Part shown: in pieces, positions 1-6,748 of the stretch
Position numbering within the stretch: the stretch's first letter is position 1
Layout: every line of letters begins with the position of its first letter
Assembly (NCBI GenBank): GCA_012965625.1
Contig: DTSC01000193.1
Location: 1-11,451 of the forward strand
Origin: Flavobacteriales bacterium
Lineage (GTDB): Bacteria > Bacteroidota > Bacteroidia > NORP154
DNA: 11,451 bases
Reading direction: 5' to 3'
Made by a program: the position numbers and the translations under genes
Notes under the pieces: model-generated
Database searches by the model: none
The model's input: only the letters and a program-made list of their open reading frames with translations
What the model was told of the DNA's origin: nothing

Positions 1-1642
1 CTCCTATTATTGGCAATGCCTCTTTCTTTTTTTCTTTTTTTTCAGGTTTAAACGCCGCTACTTTCTTCACATTCCAATCAATCCAATTACCATTGGGAAT
101 CTGTCCTCTTCCTTTCCAGTCTTCCTCAGTAATTATTCCATTTAATCTCACAGAACCAGCTTTTTTATCTTTTGACTCTTTAAAAACTATTGTAATTTGC
201 TTTCCACTTACAAGTGTTTTTGCTTTTACGAAAGCTGTATCATTAAAAAAGACTTTGGCATTGATACTATGCTTTTCTCCTTTGATATCAAGCTTCAGGA
301 CTTGCTTTCCATAGGTTAATTCATATTGTCCCCTTAAATCTAATTGTTTGATGTCATTAATAATATATTGCTTTCCCTGTATCCAGTTTTCATAAATCGT
401 CGACTTTTTATCAAAGATATTCCCAGATGTAATAATGAAACTGGCCAGCATTCCCTTTTTTATGCTGCCAACTTTGTCTGAAGCATTTATCAATTGTGCC
501 GGTGTATATGTAAGTGACTTCAGTGCTTCTTTTTCACTCAATCCATTAGCAATAGCTTTTCGCAAGTTCTTCCAAAACACTTTTTTGTCTTTAAGCCCTC
601 GAGCAGTAAGGGCAAATATAATTCCGTTGCTTTCAAATGCTCCTGGATTAGTTGGAGCCAATTCCCAATGCTTCATTTGGGCCAGGGATACATTATCAGC
701 CTCATAAGGATCATTCACATCATAAGGTTTGGGGAAATTTAATGTAATAACAAAAGCGGCATCTGTTTTCTTTAGCTCATCAATCCTCTGATAACCATCC
801 GTCGCACCGTAAATAACATATTGGACACCAAACTCATCTCCGATCTTGTCAGCCCTAAGGATATTGAGTTTATTTCCAGCATCAAAAATTTGCGGAAGGT
901 CCTGAAGGTCGTTCCATGCCTCAAGCGACAAGTTTTGCTCTTCCCTTTTTTTGTCCTTTCTATACCACTCAGCATCCAAATACGTTTGTCTTAACAATGC
1001 AATTCTCCCCATTAGTGATGAAGGATAGGTTTGTTTTGAGCTTCCCTTTGAGAATGAATAATGGGCAGCGACTTCAGGAGCAATTATCAGGCTATTCTCC
1101 TTACCCTCCCCCAAGGAGACTAAAGCCGAAGAGCCCCTCGCTATCCCATCATGTGAAAAGGTTAGGACTGCCCCAAACCCTAAATCCCTAAAGTTCTTTG
1201 CCTCTTTGTCATCAGCTTTAAAAACAGCAGCAGCATCGACCTCTGGTTTTATTGCCTGGTTCCAACCAAATGCGTTTGGAGTTTTTTTCTCTATCTGAGG
1301 CTGGTGAGCCCTTCCTCCCCCTTTAAATTTGGCGGAATTATTAATGCCATAAGAAGTGTTCAGATCAATAAATGAGGGATAGAGAAACTTGCCTTCCAGG
1401 TTATATTCCAAGGCGCCCTTGGGAATTGAAATATTTGTTCCCACATCTATTATCTTACCATCTTGCACCAAGACAGTTCCATGCTCCAGCACAGTTTCAA
1501 AATCAATAAATACTTTTGCATTGACAAATGCATAAACCACTTGGTTCTTATTAGTTATTCCATTGACAGGAAAGGTCTCCTGAGCCATAATAATTTGGCC
1601 ATATATCAATAAAAACAATAAAAGGTAGAATGTCCTTTTCAT
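1..1642 (-). CDS. Exported amidohydrolase-family protein, N-terminal 547 residues (3' end beyond window)
   Basis: The reading frame is open from an ATG at 1642 to the left edge with no stop, giving 547 residues. Residues 1-20 form a signal peptide (MKRT, a hydrophobic core, then IMA before Q21), so the protein is exported. Residues about 36-90 form the small beta domain typical of amidohydrolases (VLVQDGKIIDVG at 58-69). At 91-99 the usual FxDxHxH metal motif is replaced by FIDLNTSYG, so the visible domain lacks its first metal ligands. Later blocks match a large Bacteroidota family of about 1000 residues from memory: HDGIARGSSALVSLG, SSLMGRIALLRQTYLDAEWY, and GMLASFIITSGNIFD near the domain end. 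In that family a second, catalytically complete amidohydrolase domain follows; here it would lie outside the window. A Lys/Glu-rich stretch (about 533-547) at the edge looks like the interdomain linker. The substrate is unknown; peptidase- or imidazolonepropionase-like activity is only a family guess. The gene is divergent from the 1765 gene. Confidence 0.85.
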   Translation of the reverse strand, partial: MKRTFYLLLFLLIYGQIIMAQETFPVNGITNKNQVVYAFVNAKVFIDFETVLEHGTVLVQDGKIIDVGTNISIPKGALEYNLEGKFLYPSFIDLNTSYGINNSAKFKGGGRAHQPQIEKKTPNAFGWNQAIKPEVDAAAVFKADDKEAKNFRDLGFGAVLTFSHDGIARGSSALVSLGEGKENSLIIAPEVAAHYSFSKGSSKQTYPSSLMGRIALLRQTYLDAEWYRKDKKREEQNLSLEAWNDLQDLPQIFDAGNKLNILRADKIGDEFGVQYVIYGATDGYQRIDELKKTDAAFVITLNFPKPYDVNDPYEADNVSLAQMKHWELAPTNPGAFESNGIIFALTARGLKDKKVFWKNLRKAIANGLSEKEALKSLTYTPAQLINASDKVGSIKKGMLASFIITSGNIFDKKSTIYENWIQGKQYIINDIKQLDLRGQYELTYGKQVLKLDIKGEKHSINAKVFFNDTAFVKAKTLVSGKQITIVFKESKDKKAGSVRLNGIITEEDWKGRGQIPNGNWIDWNVKKVAAFKPEKKEKKKEALPIIG

Positions 1643-1666
1643 AAGACTGATGCCAAAAATGGATAA

Positions 1667-1674
1667 CAAATGTA
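1667..1674 (-). promoter_or_regulatory. Putative -7 box of the amidohydrolase gene
   Basis: On the minus strand this reads TACATTTG, matching the Bacteroidota sigma-ABfr -7 consensus TAnnTTTG. It ends 24 bases before the ATG at 1642, leaving a leader of roughly 15-20 bases. No TTG -33 element is visible at the expected spacing, so the call rests on one box plus its position. Confidence 0.45.
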
Positions 1675-1736
1675 GTATTTTTTGACAGGAGGCGGTTATT
1701 AGGGGAATATTACATCCTAAAGGCAATAAAATTTGA

Positions 1737-1745
1737 TAGTTTTGC
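1737..1745 (+). promoter_or_regulatory. Putative -7 box for the 1765-3435 pair
   Basis: The sequence TAGTTTTGC matches the Bacteroidota TAnnTTTG(C) -7 element and ends 19 bases before the ATG at 1765. No TTG is found 19-21 bases upstream. Together with the minus-strand box at 1667-1674 it makes bases 1643-1764 a compact divergent promoter region. Confidence 0.4.
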
Positions 1746-1764
1746 TTTGAACAAATAAAAAATC

Positions 1765-2223
1765 ATGGAAACAGGAATACTACATTTTCATTCTATATGG
1801 CGATATGTTGTTTTATTATTAATCCTAATAACAATTGCAAGATCAATACAAGGATGGGTAAGCAAGGCTGAATTTGCCAAAGTTGATATTAAATTGGGAT
1901 TATTTTCCATGATCTCCCTGCACATTCAGCTTTTAACAGGCTTCATTTTATATTATCTGAGTGATTTTGTCCAACTATCAAGTATGGGTGAAGCTATGAA
2001 AAACCCTTTATTAAGGTTTTGGACTGTAGAGCATATTACCCTGATGATTATTGCTGTAGCCTTAATTACTTTTGGCAGGAAGAGCATAATTAATACAAAT
2101 GATAGTTTAGCAAAGCATAGAAAAACTGTAATCATTTTTGGTATTGGATTACTATTACTCTTTCTTGCCATACCCTGGCCCTGGTCAAATATTGAGATCA
2201 CCAGACCATTTTTTAATTTTTAA
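1765..2223 (+). CDS. Small four-helix membrane protein, cytochrome-b-like family
   Basis: This 152-residue protein has four predicted membrane helices, at about 10-29, 44-66, 87-104 and 120-137. Histidines lie at H7 and H9 (HFH, just before helix 1), H53 (helix 2), H90 (start of helix 3, VEH) and H118 (just before helix 4). The PWPW motif after helix 4 and the block NPLLRFWTVEH are familiar from short Bacteroidota proteins that databases often label 'cytochrome B' without experimental support. The paired, helix-borne histidines would suit heme b ligation in the inner membrane, but this is inference. The stop codon lies 18 bases before hflX, so the two are probably co-transcribed from the promoter near 1737. 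No function in ribosome biology is implied by the pairing. The start is the first ATG, and no in-frame alternative is evident. Confidence 0.75.
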   Translation: METGILHFHSIWRYVVLLLILITIARSIQGWVSKAEFAKVDIKLGLFSMISLHIQLLTGFILYYLSDFVQLSSMGEAMKNPLLRFWTVEHITLMIIAVALITFGRKSIINTNDSLAKHRKTVIIFGIGLLLLFLAIPWPWSNIEITRPFFNF

Positions 2224-2241
2224 ATCCATCTTCCTTAATTA

Positions 2242-3435
2242 ATGGGGTATAATACGAATACGGCTAATCAAGAGGAAAAGGCTGTTCTTATTGGGCTCAT
2301 TCATGCTGCACAAAATGAAAAGCAAGTTAAGGAATACCTGGACGAGCTTGAGTTTCTTGCTTATACAGCCATGGCCAAAACAGTTAAACGTTTTGTTCAA
2401 AGACTTGAATCGCCTAACCCCAAAACATTTATTGGCTCCGGAAAGATAAAAGAGGTAAAGAAATTTATTGACCTTGAAGAGATAGATTTGGTCATTTTTG
2501 ATGATGAGCTATCTCCAACGCAATTGCGCAATATAGAAAGAATCATTAATCCAATTCCCGACAAACCAACCTGCAAAATTTTGGACCGCAACAATCTCAT
2601 TTTAGACATCTTTGCAAAGAGAGCCAGAACTGCCCATGCAAAGAATCAAGTTGCCTTGGCTCAATATCAATACCTGCTTCCCAGATTAACCAGGATGTGG
2701 ACCCACCTGGAAAGACAAAAAGGAGGAATCGGATTAAGAGGACCTGGAGAAACAGAGCTTGAGACAGACAGGAGGATCATCCGTGAGAAGATCAAACGAC
2801 TGAAAGACAAGCTCAGTATTATTGACAAACAAAAAGCTACACAAAGAAAAAGCCGGGGGCAGATGATACGAGTAGCCCTGGTAGGCTACACCAATGTAGG
2901 GAAATCAACTTTAATGAATCGCCTAACCAAAACAGACGTCTTTGCTGAGAACAAGTTGTTTGCAACATTAGATACAACTGTTCGCAAAATGACCATCGGA
3001 AACCTCCCCTTTCTTCTTTCCGATACTGTAGGATTTATCAGAAAGCTGCCACATCAATTAATCAAATCATTTAAATCAACGCTGGATGAGGTAAAAGAAG
3101 CAGATGTGCTGCTCCACCTGGCAGACATTTCCCATCCTTCATTTGAAGATCAAATTCTTGTGGTGAATCAAACATTACAAGAGATCAATTCAAACAATAT
3201 TCCAACAATAGTTGTATTTAACAAGGTAGATTTATACACCGGAGACAGGAGTGTTAAAAAACTCAAGAACACATGGATGGGAAAACTTCACAAATCTGCT
3301 GCAGGCAAAATTGATAACGTAGTTTTTATATCCGCAACGAAGAAAACCGGAATTGAAGACCTCAAAACAGCTCTTTATGCAATTGTAAGGCCCCTCCATG
3401 TTAAAAGATACCCTTACAATAATTTATTATACTAA
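2242..3435 (+). CDS. hflX: Ribosome-associated GTPase HflX
   Basis: The 397-residue product matches HflX in length and motifs. The N-terminal HflX domain (about 15-180) ends in the family signature GGIGLRGPGETELETDRR at 161-178, which follows a helical linker. The G domain carries G1 GYTNVGKS at 215-222, a G2-region threonine pair (LDTT) further on, G3 DTVGF at 261-265, G4 NKVD at 327-330 and G5 SAT at 364-366. All key nucleotide-binding residues are present. In other bacteria HflX is a cytosolic GTPase that binds the 50S subunit and splits stalled or stress-inactivated 70S ribosomes. The gene follows the small membrane protein by 18 bases and is closed by a hairpin terminator immediately after its stop codon. 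The ATG at 2242 is taken as the start. No Shine-Dalgarno is visible, which is normal for this phylum. Confidence 0.96.
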   Translation: MGYNTNTANQEEKAVLIGLIHAAQNEKQVKEYLDELEFLAYTAMAKTVKRFVQRLESPNPKTFIGSGKIKEVKKFIDLEEIDLVIFDDELSPTQLRNIERIINPIPDKPTCKILDRNNLILDIFAKRARTAHAKNQVALAQYQYLLPRLTRMWTHLERQKGGIGLRGPGETELETDRRIIREKIKRLKDKLSIIDKQKATQRKSRGQMIRVALVGYTNVGKSTLMNRLTKTDVFAENKLFATLDTTVRKMTIGNLPFLLSDTVGFIRKLPHQLIKSFKSTLDEVKEADVLLHLADISHPSFEDQILVVNQTLQEINSNNIPTIVVFNKVDLYTGDRSVKKLKNTWMGKLHKSAAGKIDNVVFISATKKTGIEDLKTALYAIVRPLHVKRYPYNNLLY

Positions 3436-3469
3436 AAAGCCTGATCTCCTTTCCAGGCACCAGGCTTTT
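3434..3469. terminator. Bidirectional hairpin terminator between convergent genes
   Basis: AAAAGCCTG at 3435-3443 pairs perfectly with CAGGCTTTT at 3461-3469 (9 bp, 17-base loop). The stem overlaps the last base of the hflX stop codon. The A-run on the left and T-run on the right supply a U-tract on either strand, so it can stop both hflX (plus) and the convergent secreted-protein gene (minus). A second CAGGC at 3454-3458 offers an alternative, shorter stem with GCCTG at 3439-3443. Confidence 0.8.
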
Positions 3470-3491
3470 CGTATTGTTTATTATTTATGAA

Positions 3492-5078
3492 TTATCTCTC
3501 AATGGAGAATTTTCCATTTGCCTGTATTGTGCCTTTTGAACTAACAATTTGGTACACATACATTCCATTCGCCAGGTCCACAGTATTGATAATATTTAGT
3601 TTATTCTCAATATTCACATTGACCACTTGTTCACCCAATATATTATAAGCTAAGAACGAAGCATTTTTTTCTATATCAGCATTAATGAAAAGCTGATCCA
3701 TAGCAGGATTAGGGTAGACAGAGATGAAAGTGTTCGCCTCTATATTTTCTATCCCTACAGGAACAGATGCGCTATCTGACATCGTGCAACCATTATCGTC
3801 AGTTACTGTTACAGCATAAGTGCCAGGAACAAGATTAACTGCACTCGCTGTTAATTGTGTAATTGTTGTATTCCAAGAATAGAAATATGGACTTGTACCA
3901 CCTGAAACAAGAGCAGTAACTACCCCTTCAGTATCACTCGGAGAAGATGTGGGGGTAAGTATAATCGATAAGGCTGTTGGTTCCCCTACTGTTACAGAAA
4001 CAAGTCCAGAAGTATCAACTCCATTTACAATATATGCATTGTGGGTTCCCGCACATAAACCAGTAGCGGTAGCAGTAGTTTGTGCAGCAGGGTCGTCCCA
4101 TACATAAGCATATGCACCAGAACCACTTAGACCATTTACAGTAGCAGTCCCATCACAGCTATCTTTACACAAAGCATCTGTTGTTCCACCAGCCATAGCA
4201 ATTACTTTATTACCTACTATAAATTGAGCTGATAGAGCTGTCCCCCCCGGTGCATCTGTTTCTACTTCAGCAACAGGCACATCCTCACCCTTGGCCCACC
4301 ACTTATACGTATAAGATGTTTCAACTGTCGGATTGGCTACACCCACTAATGCTTCCGTTAAGGCAGAGGGTACAAAGCTCCATCCAAATGGAAGCGTTGC
4401 AATAAATACATTACAGCCTACAGGGTTGCTGCAATAGGCAAATATACTATCGCTTGAAGGCTCTGTATAAAGCTGCCTAATGGTTGTATAGGTACCAGCA
4501 GGAGTTGTCACATCTCCATAAGCATCAAATACGCTTGTTGGCCAGGCATGGTGTACTAAACGTATGGAATCTACATCAGGAACAGGAAGTTGAAGTGATA
4601 CTGTTTCAATTACTTGGTCAAAACCAGTTGTATCAGAAAACATACTGCCGTCAGTAGAAGGCAAATCAAGCACCTTTTGTGTAGGAACAAAAGAAGCTGA
4701 GACTGTAAGGCCAGCACCAAAAGGATCATCACCTGCATAGCCATCCGTTATCAATGCAGTAGTATCCAAAGTTTGGTAAGCAACAGGTTGCACTCCCTCT
4801 ATTGCTATATTTGAATTTGGAAAATCTGCAGTAAAGGTGGTACTTGCAGGATCCACAAATTGCAACGTATCTAAATTATGTACCTGTAAATTCGAAAAAT
4901 CCCAGGTTTGGGCTCCAGTTCCACCTACTGATAATCCGCCAGGCGCTGCAGTATCAATTGCAAGTATCACAGTATTGCCAATAATGGGCATATCTGTTGA
5001 ATCTATGGTTATCTGTGCATGCAGCTGTGGGTATATAAACCCAGCAATAATCATTGCAATTATTCTTCTTGTTTTCAT
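3492..5078 (-). CDS. T9SS-secreted protein with SprB-type repeats and type A sorting domain
   Basis: This 528-residue protein has a signal peptide at 1-21 (MKTRRIIAM, hydrophobic core, LHA before Q22). Residues about 22-290 are an extracellular beta-rich region of the kind starting 'TWDFSNL' (58-64), found in many uncharacterised Bacteroidota secreted proteins. Two tandem SprB-like repeats follow, at about 304-365 (YVWDDPAAQT, LCAGTHNAYI) and 371-440 (YFYSWNT, LVPGTYAVTVTDDNGC). The C-terminal 75 residues, from VYPNPAMDQL at 454 through YNILGEQV and ending in GKFSIER, are a classical type A sorting domain. They would direct export across the outer membrane by the type IX system, with removal or anchoring by PorU-type machinery. 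No catalytic domain is recognised, so an adhesin or structural role is only a guess. Cysteines sit in close pairs (216/222, 304/308). The ATG at 5078 fits the signal peptide and a good upstream promoter. Confidence 0.9.
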   Translation of the reverse strand: MKTRRIIAMIIAGFIYPQLHAQITIDSTDMPIIGNTVILAIDTAAPGGLSVGGTGAQTWDFSNLQVHNLDTLQFVDPASTTFTADFPNSNIAIEGVQPVAYQTLDTTALITDGYAGDDPFGAGLTVSASFVPTQKVLDLPSTDGSMFSDTTGFDQVIETVSLQLPVPDVDSIRLVHHAWPTSVFDAYGDVTTPAGTYTTIRQLYTEPSSDSIFAYCSNPVGCNVFIATLPFGWSFVPSALTEALVGVANPTVETSYTYKWWAKGEDVPVAEVETDAPGGTALSAQFIVGNKVIAMAGGTTDALCKDSCDGTATVNGLSGSGAYAYVWDDPAAQTTATATGLCAGTHNAYIVNGVDTSGLVSVTVGEPTALSIILTPTSSPSDTEGVVTALVSGGTSPYFYSWNTTITQLTASAVNLVPGTYAVTVTDDNGCTMSDSASVPVGIENIEANTFISVYPNPAMDQLFINADIEKNASFLAYNILGEQVVNVNIENKLNIINTVDLANGMYVYQIVSSKGTIQANGKFSIER

Positions 5079-5112
5079 TTTTAATGTTTTTGTATTTGTT
5101 TCTAATGAGGGG

Positions 5113-5143
5113 CAAAATTACAAATTAATCGTTTATAATCAAG
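5113..5143 (-). promoter_or_regulatory. Promoter of the T9SS-secreted protein gene
   Basis: On the minus strand a TTG (bases 5140-5142) is followed by exactly 19 bases and then TAATTTTG (5113-5120). This agrees with the Bacteroidota -33/-7 arrangement. The ATG at 5078 lies 34 bases beyond the -7 box, giving a leader of roughly 25-30 bases. The same TTG-N19-TAATTTTG layout recurs before dus (8984-9013). Confidence 0.6.
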
Positions 5144-5256
5144 ATGGTCTTTTCTGGCAAGACCATTATCTTATTCAAAGGCTCACAAACTTCTAGTACC
5201 CATTTCAGCTTATAGTCGTTTCAATCATGTATTTAGTTGCCTTTCCCACCTGAGAT

Positions 5257-5274
5257 AACCTGTGTTTACAGGTT
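5257..5274. repeat. Tight inverted repeat, 7-bp stem with 4-base loop
   Basis: AACCTGT (5257-5263), GTTT loop, ACAGGTT (5268-5274): a perfect 18-base hairpin. Neither flank carries a T-run, so it is not a standard intrinsic terminator. It may be an operator or part of a structured transcript. Confidence 0.6.
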
Positions 5275-5279
5275 GGTTT

Positions 5280-5306
5280 ATGTAATCGCTATACTATAAA
5301 TTACAT
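5280..5306. repeat. Inverted repeat ATGTAAT / ATTACAT
   Basis: ATGTAAT (5280-5286) pairs with ATTACAT (5300-5306) around a 13-base AT-rich spacer. On its own a 7-bp AT-rich match could be chance. It is listed because it lies directly after the hairpin at 5257-5274. Confidence 0.35.
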
Positions 5307-5345
5307 CATTGGTCATTTAAAATTTTCAATCAAGATCATACATGC

Positions 5346-5361
5346 CTGTACAACCGTACAG
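5346..5361. repeat. Operator-like palindrome CTGTAC-AACC-GTACAG
   Basis: CTGTAC (5346-5351) and GTACAG (5356-5361) are perfect inverted half-sites separated by AACC. The site lies about 40 bases upstream of the rbfA -7 box. That position and symmetry would suit a dimeric regulator, but no regulator gene lies nearby and no family can be named. Confidence 0.5.
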
Positions 5362-5401
5362 TAATTAAATGAAGGAAGCTATCAGGACTACAAATTTTTA
5401 A

Positions 5402-5410
5402 TACTTTTGC
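5402..5410 (+). promoter_or_regulatory. -7 box for the rbfA operon
   Basis: TACTTTTGC is a full match to the Bacteroidota TAnnTTTG(C) element and lies 24 bases before the ATG at 5435. The predicted leader is about 20 bases. No TTG at the standard -33 spacing is visible. Confidence 0.55.
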
Positions 5411-5434
5411 ACTCTCAATTGGGCGAAACAGATT

Positions 5435-5797
5435 ATGTACTCAAAACGTCAAAACAAAGTTTCACGGCTTATACAAAAAGAACTTGCTCAACTATTTCAA
5501 GCAGACCGCTTGATTACAAATCAAGTATTCATAACTGTTACGACTGTAAGAATAAGTTCTGATTTGGCATTAGCAAAAGTATATTTAAGTATTTTTCCCT
5601 TGCAACAGGAAGAAAAAAACAATCCGGAATTGAAAGAAGAAATCTTCAATGGGATCAAATCCCATGGCAAGCAGTTTCGGAAAAAGTTAGGAGATCGAAT
5701 GAAAAATCAGATTAGGGCTATACCAAACCTGGAATTTTTTATTGACGACTCTCTGGATTATGAGGATAATATTGAGAACCTATTAAATAAAGGATAA
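5435..5797 (+). CDS. rbfA: Ribosome-binding factor A
   Basis: The 120-residue protein has the usual RbfA length and a single type II KH-like domain. It opens with the family motif SKRQNKVSRLIQKEL (3-17). The core strands and helix carry TVTTVRISSDLALAKVYLS (34-52), and the C-terminal half carries LGDRMKNQIRAIPNLEFFID (85-104) followed by DSLDYEDNIENLL. RbfA is a cytosolic assembly factor that binds the 30S subunit near the 16S rRNA 5' end and helps late maturation, especially under cold stress. It is the first gene of a probable three-gene operon, with a good -7 box 24 bases upstream and the methyltransferase start 27 bases after its stop. The start is set by the conserved MxSKRQ N-terminus. 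Confidence 0.96.
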   Translation: MYSKRQNKVSRLIQKELAQLFQADRLITNQVFITVTTVRISSDLALAKVYLSIFPLQQEEKNNPELKEEIFNGIKSHGKQFRKKLGDRMKNQIRAIPNLEFFIDDSLDYEDNIENLLNKG

Positions 5798-5824
5798 CGT
5801 GTACATAGATAAAAGAAAGAATCG

Positions 5825-6649
5825 ATGGAGTATGATCCGATAAAAAGACGATTGGGCCATGTATTTAACAAGTTTACATTGACCAGAATTGTGTTTTACA
5901 AGCTCCTTGACTTATTGCTTTTAAGAACATGGCATATAAAGAAGGAGCTTAAAAAGTGGACTGAATTCAGAAAAAAATCGGTGAGCTTATATAACAAAAT
6001 TCATATACTGGATGCAGGCGCTGGATTTGGTCAATATTCGTACTTCCTATCGAAAATCAATAGAAGCTGGAACATCTTATCGGTTGACGTTAAGGAGGAA
6101 CAGGTCTGCGATTGCAACACTTTTTTTAACAAATTAGGCAAGAAAAATGTGCTTTTTAAAACAGACGACCTCACAACCTTTAAAGCTGACGAATGTTTTG
6201 ACCTGATCTTATGTGTAGATGTGATGGAGCATATCTTGGAAGATGAGCTTGTCTTCAGAAATTATTTTGCTTCCATAAAGCCTGGTGGGATGCTGTTGAT
6301 CTCCACCCCTTCAGACCAGGGCGGATCTGATGTTCACGAAGAACAAGACAGCTCTTTTATTGAAGAACATGTAAGAGATGGTTATAATATAAAAGACATA
6401 GAAACCAAGTTAAGGAAAGCAGGGTTTTCTGATGTTGAAGCACATTATTCTTATGGTGCCCCTGGTAAAATTTCCTGGAGGCTATCGATGAAGTATCCCA
6501 TATTAGCCTTGGGTTTTTCCAAACTATTTTTTGTCATCTTGCCCTTTTACTATATGATTGTTTATCCAGTCTGTTTTGTTCTAAACTACATTGATACGTT
6601 GTTTAATTGGGATACGGGAACAGGATTGATCGTTAAAGCCTGGAAGTAA
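5825..6649 (+). CDS. SAM-dependent class I methyltransferase with hydrophobic C-terminus
   Basis: The 274-residue protein has a Rossmann methyltransferase core. Motif I is ILDAGAGFGQYSYFLS (61-76), the acidic ribose-binding position is D88 in SVDV, motif II lies in FDLILCVDVMEHI (125-137), and a motif III-type strand is IKPGGMLLISTPS (151-163). A substrate-region motif, EEHVRDGYN (180-188), recurs in Methyltransf_11/23 proteins. Two hydrophobic stretches near the C-terminus, about 223-240 and 241-258, suggest membrane attachment after the catalytic domain. The N-terminal 50 residues are basic and also contain a hydrophobic helix (about 22-34). The methyl acceptor is unknown; a lipid, quinone-like or polyisoprenoid-linked substrate is possible if it is truly membrane-bound. 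Its place between rbfA and a LolE-like permease is recalled as recurrent in Bacteroidota but not checked. Confidence 0.88.
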   Translation: MEYDPIKRRLGHVFNKFTLTRIVFYKLLDLLLLRTWHIKKELKKWTEFRKKSVSLYNKIHILDAGAGFGQYSYFLSKINRSWNILSVDVKEEQVCDCNTFFNKLGKKNVLFKTDDLTTFKADECFDLILCVDVMEHILEDELVFRNYFASIKPGGMLLISTPSDQGGSDVHEEQDSSFIEEHVRDGYNIKDIETKLRKAGFSDVEAHYSYGAPGKISWRLSMKYPILALGFSKLFFVILPFYYMIVYPVCFVLNYIDTLFNWDTGTGLIVKAWK

Positions 6650-6680
6650 AATAATGTCCCTTCAAAATTTGGAAGAAGAA

Positions 6681-6689
6681 TATATTTGC
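6681..6689 (+). promoter_or_regulatory. Possible internal -7 box before the permease gene
   Basis: TATATTTGC matches TAnnTTTG(C) in the 99-base gap between the methyltransferase stop and the permease ATG. That gap is the longest in this operon. The start codon lies 59 bases downstream. A nearby TTTG (6668-6671) is too close to serve as the -33 element, so the call is tentative. Confidence 0.35.
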
Positions 6690-6748
6690 TTTAATCATGA
6701 TAATGAAATATTAAAATAACTTTCCAAAGACAAAATCACAGGTCCTTT

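Larger units (their letters stand above)
5079..5434. other. Divergent intergenic region, 356 bases, hairpin-rich
   Basis: There is no credible coding sequence between the divergent start codons at 5078 and 5435. The left part holds the minus-strand promoter (5113-5143). The right end holds the rbfA -7 box (5402-5410). The middle, 5257-5361, contains three short inverted repeats in a row, described separately. I see no tRNA and no recognisable riboswitch or 6S RNA. Confidence 0.7.

Noticed and set aside
26..43. T7 and T8 runs at the left edge as a possible frameshift or phase-variation site
   Set aside because: They simply encode the Lys/Glu-rich linker in frame, the reading frame is continuous through them, and A-rich codons are normal in this AT-rich genome.
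772..1191. Open frames on both strands inside the left-hand region (for example 772-975 minus and 916-1191 plus)
   Set aside because: They lie wholly within the amidohydrolase coding frame, which reads without a stop from 1642 to the edge and has clear family motifs. Their translations look like nothing known.
4837..5196. A 119-codon plus-strand frame spanning the start of the secreted-protein gene
   Set aside because: It is antisense to the signal peptide and N-terminus of the T9SS protein, has no promoter or homology, and has a cysteine-rich composition typical of a shadow frame.
5257..5274. The hairpin as an intrinsic terminator
   Set aside because: There is no T-run on either side, and it lies between divergent genes where no transcript is expected to end.
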